A DNA stretch of 64,000 nt from assembly GCF_029392895.1 (NCBI RefSeq), contig NZ_CP114200.1, positions 7,694,501-7,758,500 on the forward strand. Reading direction: 5' to 3'. This DNA is from Streptomyces sp. 71268 (GTDB taxonomy: Bacteria > Actinomycetota > Actinomycetes > Streptomycetales > Streptomycetaceae). This document shows positions 61,940 through 64,000 of this stretch, piece after piece. Both the position numbers and the translations under genes were made by a program. The notes under the pieces were generated by a model that was not told where the DNA came from, searched no databases, and saw nothing but the letters and a program-made list of their open reading frames with translations. Every line of letters begins with the position of its first letter. Position 1 is the stretch's first letter.

Positions 61940-63171
61940 ACCAAGAGCCAGAGCAACTATCCGTGGTCCCCGAGACGGGAGGCGGTGGTTTGAACTGGAG
62001 GCTGGGGATGCACCCCACTCCGTACTTCACCGAGGCCGTCCTGCGCACGTTGCTGCGAAGCATGCCGTCCGCGGAGCGCACAACCGCCGTTGAGCATGTG
62101 CGGCGGCGGCTTACTCCTATCGGCCCGAGCCGCTATGCCCTGGGGCAGGAGGCGCACCAGCAGCTGCGTGGCCAAGTGCGGGGCCGGGACACAGCAGCGC
62201 GCGTGGAGACCGTAGCTCACCTGGGCGATTACTACCTGGCTACGACCGGCGCGGCGACCAACGCCCTGTTCCCTGTGCACCGAGTGGCCGAGCCGGCCTT
62301 CACGCTCTCGACCCCCGAGGTCGAGAGCACAGTGCGGGACGCCGAATCGGCGGCACGCTGGCTGGAGCGGGAACGGTCGGCGTTGAGCGCTGTACAGGAA
62401 CTGGCGCGTGCCGCCGGGCTGCATCACCTCGCCGGTCAGCTCGCCGATGCCGCTTGGGCTGCGGGCCTGTTGGGACGCACCGACGCCTGGTACCACAGCC
62501 AACGGTCGGGCTGGGACAGCGCCGAGCGAAGTGGCGATCGCCCTCTGCAGGCGCGTCTTCTCACGGCGCGTGCGCGACTGTTGTGCGAGGCGGGCGACCA
62601 GCAGCAGGCTCTCGTCACGCTGGACCAGGCCACCAGGCTGTATGACCGCCGTAACTTCGACCACGTGTGGGGACTGGCGGTGATCTCCGACATCAGAGCC
62701 GCGGCCCACCAGGCCCTCGGACACGGAGTGCTGGCCCGTGAAGCCCTTCTGCACGCCATCCGGCTGCGCCAGGCTATCGGTGACACGATCATGTGGGAGC
62801 TGGCGGCTTGGGCGGAGGTCGAATCCCTCGCGGGGTACCACGGCACCGCGTTGGGCCTGCTCGCCGAGGCGCACCGAGAGGCGTGCCGGGTGCCGGCCCT
62901 CGTCGCCGGCACCCCACGTCCGTACGAGGCGATGATCCTGCGGCTGATCGGCGTGGTGCATCACCGGGCTGGCCAGTACGACGAGTCCCGGGACACGCTG
63001 ACCCGCGCGTTGGAACGCACCGTCGGTGCTGGCGGCGAGATCGTCCTCCGTCAGGAGGCGGCCCGCAATCATCGAGCTTTGGCGGACGTGGCTCGCGCGC
63101 TCGGCAGCAGCGAGGCCGCGCGACGTCACGAGTCCGCAGCGCGTGCCCTGAGCCAACCAACAACTTGCTGA
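61936..63171 (+). CDS. TPR-domain protein
   Basis: This 411-residue protein starts at GTG 61936, again overlapping the previous stop (GTGA). Apart from a short N-terminal segment (LNWRLGMHPTPYFTEAVLRT) it consists of TPR-like helices (QARLLTARARLLCEAGDQQQ, EALLHAIRLRQAIGD, YDESRDTLTRALERTV). It lacks a visible helix-turn-helix. It resembles the C-terminal parts of XRE-TPR regulators and may work with the ATPase and the LuxR-type protein next to it. Confidence 0.78.
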   Translation: MNQEPEQLSVVPETGGGGLNWRLGMHPTPYFTEAVLRTLLRSMPSAERTTAVEHVRRRLTPIGPSRYALGQEAHQQLRGQVRGRDTAARVETVAHLGDYYLATTGAATNALFPVHRVAEPAFTLSTPEVESTVRDAESAARWLERERSALSAVQELARAAGLHHLAGQLADAAWAAGLLGRTDAWYHSQRSGWDSAERSGDRPLQARLLTARARLLCEAGDQQQALVTLDQATRLYDRRNFDHVWGLAVISDIRAAAHQALGHGVLAREALLHAIRLRQAIGDTIMWELAAWAEVESLAGYHGTALGLLAEAHREACRVPALVAGTPRPYEAMILRLIGVVHHRAGQYDESRDTLTRALERTVGAGGEIVLRQEAARNHRALADVARALGSSEAARRHESAARALSQPTTC

Positions 63172-63266
63172 CGCATCAGAACATCGGGCGGGTACGCCCG
63201 TCTGTCTGCGACCGCTTCCGGCAAGCAAGCGGCCCTCATACAAGCCATTCGAAAGGCGAACCACGC

Positions 63267-63536
63267 GTGTCTCCCGACCTCTTAGGGTGCCAACCCTCCT
63301 CTACCCTCCGACGCGGCAGTGCCTTTACGTACCGAGAGTTGCAGGTACTGATCCTGGTCGCGAAGGGAATGAACACCACTGCTATCGCCACGAAACTGAG
63401 TCTGTCTCAGAACACCGTCAAGCACGTCATCGGCAAAGCCCTGTCGCGGCTCGGCCTTCGCAACCGAGCACACTTGGTGGCCTATGCCTTCCGTAATGGT
63501 GTTGACCTGATCGATCTTGGCAACGAGCGGGTCTGA
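63267..63536 (+). CDS. small LuxR-type HTH regulator
   Basis: This 89-residue protein starts at GTG 63267 (GAAAGGCGAAC upstream). It is essentially a LuxR/GerE DNA-binding domain: FTYRELQVLILVAKGMNTTA, then KLSLSQNTVKHVIGKALSRLGLRNR, with no receiver or sensor domain. It follows the TPR gene by 95 bp on the same strand. Confidence 0.85.
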   Translation: MSPDLLGCQPSSTLRRGSAFTYRELQVLILVAKGMNTTAIATKLSLSQNTVKHVIGKALSRLGLRNRAHLVAYAFRNGVDLIDLGNERV

Positions 63537-63625
63537 TCTTCACCTGGTCTGACACCTCGCTACGGAAACACACGAGCCCGGAACACTTCTCGTACGTCGT
63601 TCCCGCGCAGGCGCCAGCTAGCTCG

Positions 63626-64000
63626 TCACGCAGGCATGACGGCCATAAAGCGATACCAGGGGAGCTGAAGGGGCATGAGCGGCACGAAAAACACTGCGTA
63701 GAGCCGCGTGTCGGACCCTACGAGTTGGCGCGTCGTCTCGGCGGCCGGGTAGGAGAGAGGCGGCAGGTTCGGGGAGTTCCACAATCGTCGACCCGCCGCT
63801 GTTGAGAGTATGGATTGTGTAACGGCCTGCATGCGGGGGTCGTCTTTCCACTGCGCATCATGAAGGCGCAGTTGGGCCATCATCGGCAGGGCCCAATCGG
63901 TTTCCCAGCGGATCAGGCTCGTGGGAGCGTCCGGGTTGGTCAGCGCCCACTCCATGACGTTGACGCCTTCTTTGACCCATGGGAAGAGATGTGTGATCGC
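63626..64000 (-). CDS. C-terminal part of a probable MmyB-type XRE regulator (partial)
   Basis: The frame runs off the window edge without a stop upstream, and coding-like sequence (HLFPWVKEGVNV) precedes the internal ATG at 63955. The visible 125 residues include SLIRWETDWALPMMAQLRLH, then DPRMQAVTQSILSTAAGRRLWN, matching the MmyB-like ligand domain of streptomycete XRE regulators (RxxxDW..., DDPR...ELS..S..FRRLW). The N-terminal HTH must lie beyond 64,000. Confidence 0.55.
   Translation of the reverse strand, partial: AITHLFPWVKEGVNVMEWALTNPDAPTSLIRWETDWALPMMAQLRLHDAQWKDDPRMQAVTQSILSTAAGRRLWNSPNLPPLSYPAAETTRQLVGSDTRLYAVFFVPLMPLQLPWYRFMAVMPA

Larger units (their letters stand above)
47560..64000. 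mobile_element. putative integrated element, left end at yjbQ, right end outside the window
   Basis: The change from conserved chromosomal genes to a serine recombinase, orphan ORFs and accessory operons begins at 47,560. Base composition dips between about 49.2 and 51.5 kb. I found no second copy of the yjbQ end within the window, so neither attL/attR nor the true right boundary is shown. Conserved chromosomal genes could resume before 64 kb unnoticed. Confidence 0.5.

Overview
The window is high-GC actinobacterial DNA. The G/C-rich third codon positions, frequent GTG/TTG starts with AGGAGG-type ribosome sites, and gene content (RbpA, split Lnt/Ppm1, DUF6230/DUF6114 pair, Lrp, GH18 chitinase with a DasR-like box) point to Streptomyces or a close relative. 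Positions 1 to about 47,557 look like ordinary chromosome. From about 47,560 to the end the content changes to a serine recombinase, orphan genes and strain-specific operons, which I read as an integrated element or accessory island entered just after a yjbQ gene. Its far end is not in the window.

Layout of the chromosomal part, left to right. An aldehyde dehydrogenase lies behind its likely GAF-domain activator (0.2-3.2 kb). A copper block (3.9-10.2 kb) holds a His-rich membrane protein, a divergent ECF sigma factor with a small zinc-finger anti-sigma, and a coupled operon of a Met/His-rich membrane peptide, a CopA-type P1B ATPase and a PCu(A)C-like protein. Next come a PP2C phosphatase, the DUF6230/DUF6114 pair with a divergent TetR regulator, a GH18 chitinase, an acyl-CoA dehydrogenase, a Tat-exported endonuclease/exonuclease/phosphatase, an Lrp regulator and an amidohydrolase (10.7-22.4 kb). 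Lipoprotein N-acyltransferase, polyprenol-phosphate mannosyltransferase, FxsA and RbpA follow (23.1-27.1 kb). Then come a YczE membrane protein with a divergent MocR regulator, an FtsK-like ATPase with a small membrane protein, an ankyrin protein and an amidase. The lutABC lactate oxidation operon follows at 34.2-37.2 kb.

A sulfonate-use locus (37.4-43.4 kb) carries a flavin monooxygenase, an SsuD-type monooxygenase and an ABC importer. It is headed by a 27-codon leader peptide of the actinobacterial sulfur type, read from an apparently leaderless transcript. A 62-codon ORF is coupled at both ends between the ABC ATPase and the binding protein. After it lies a four-gene membrane/stress-type operon (DUF, DUF1469, DUF3618, YihY) and yjbQ.

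The accessory part (47.6-64 kb) starts with a large serine recombinase. Its most unusual content is a tightly packed operon on the minus strand (57,271 down to 51,542). It encodes a COG1031-like radical SAM protein, an Asp/Glu-racemase-like protein, an HhH-GPD DNA-glycosylase-like protein, a PfkB kinase, a tandem nucleoside-2-deoxyribosyltransferase-like protein, a dNMP-kinase-like P-loop protein and a MazG-type pyrophosphohydrolase. A TPR regulator is transcribed divergently across three direct repeats. Together these look like an undescribed nucleoside/nucleotide-remodelling system. Further right are a short-chain dehydrogenase and a second set of signalling genes: two RsbW-like ATPases (one fused to a degenerate resolvase fold), a small protein, a TPR protein and a LuxR-type HTH protein. 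The window ends inside a likely MmyB-type regulator.
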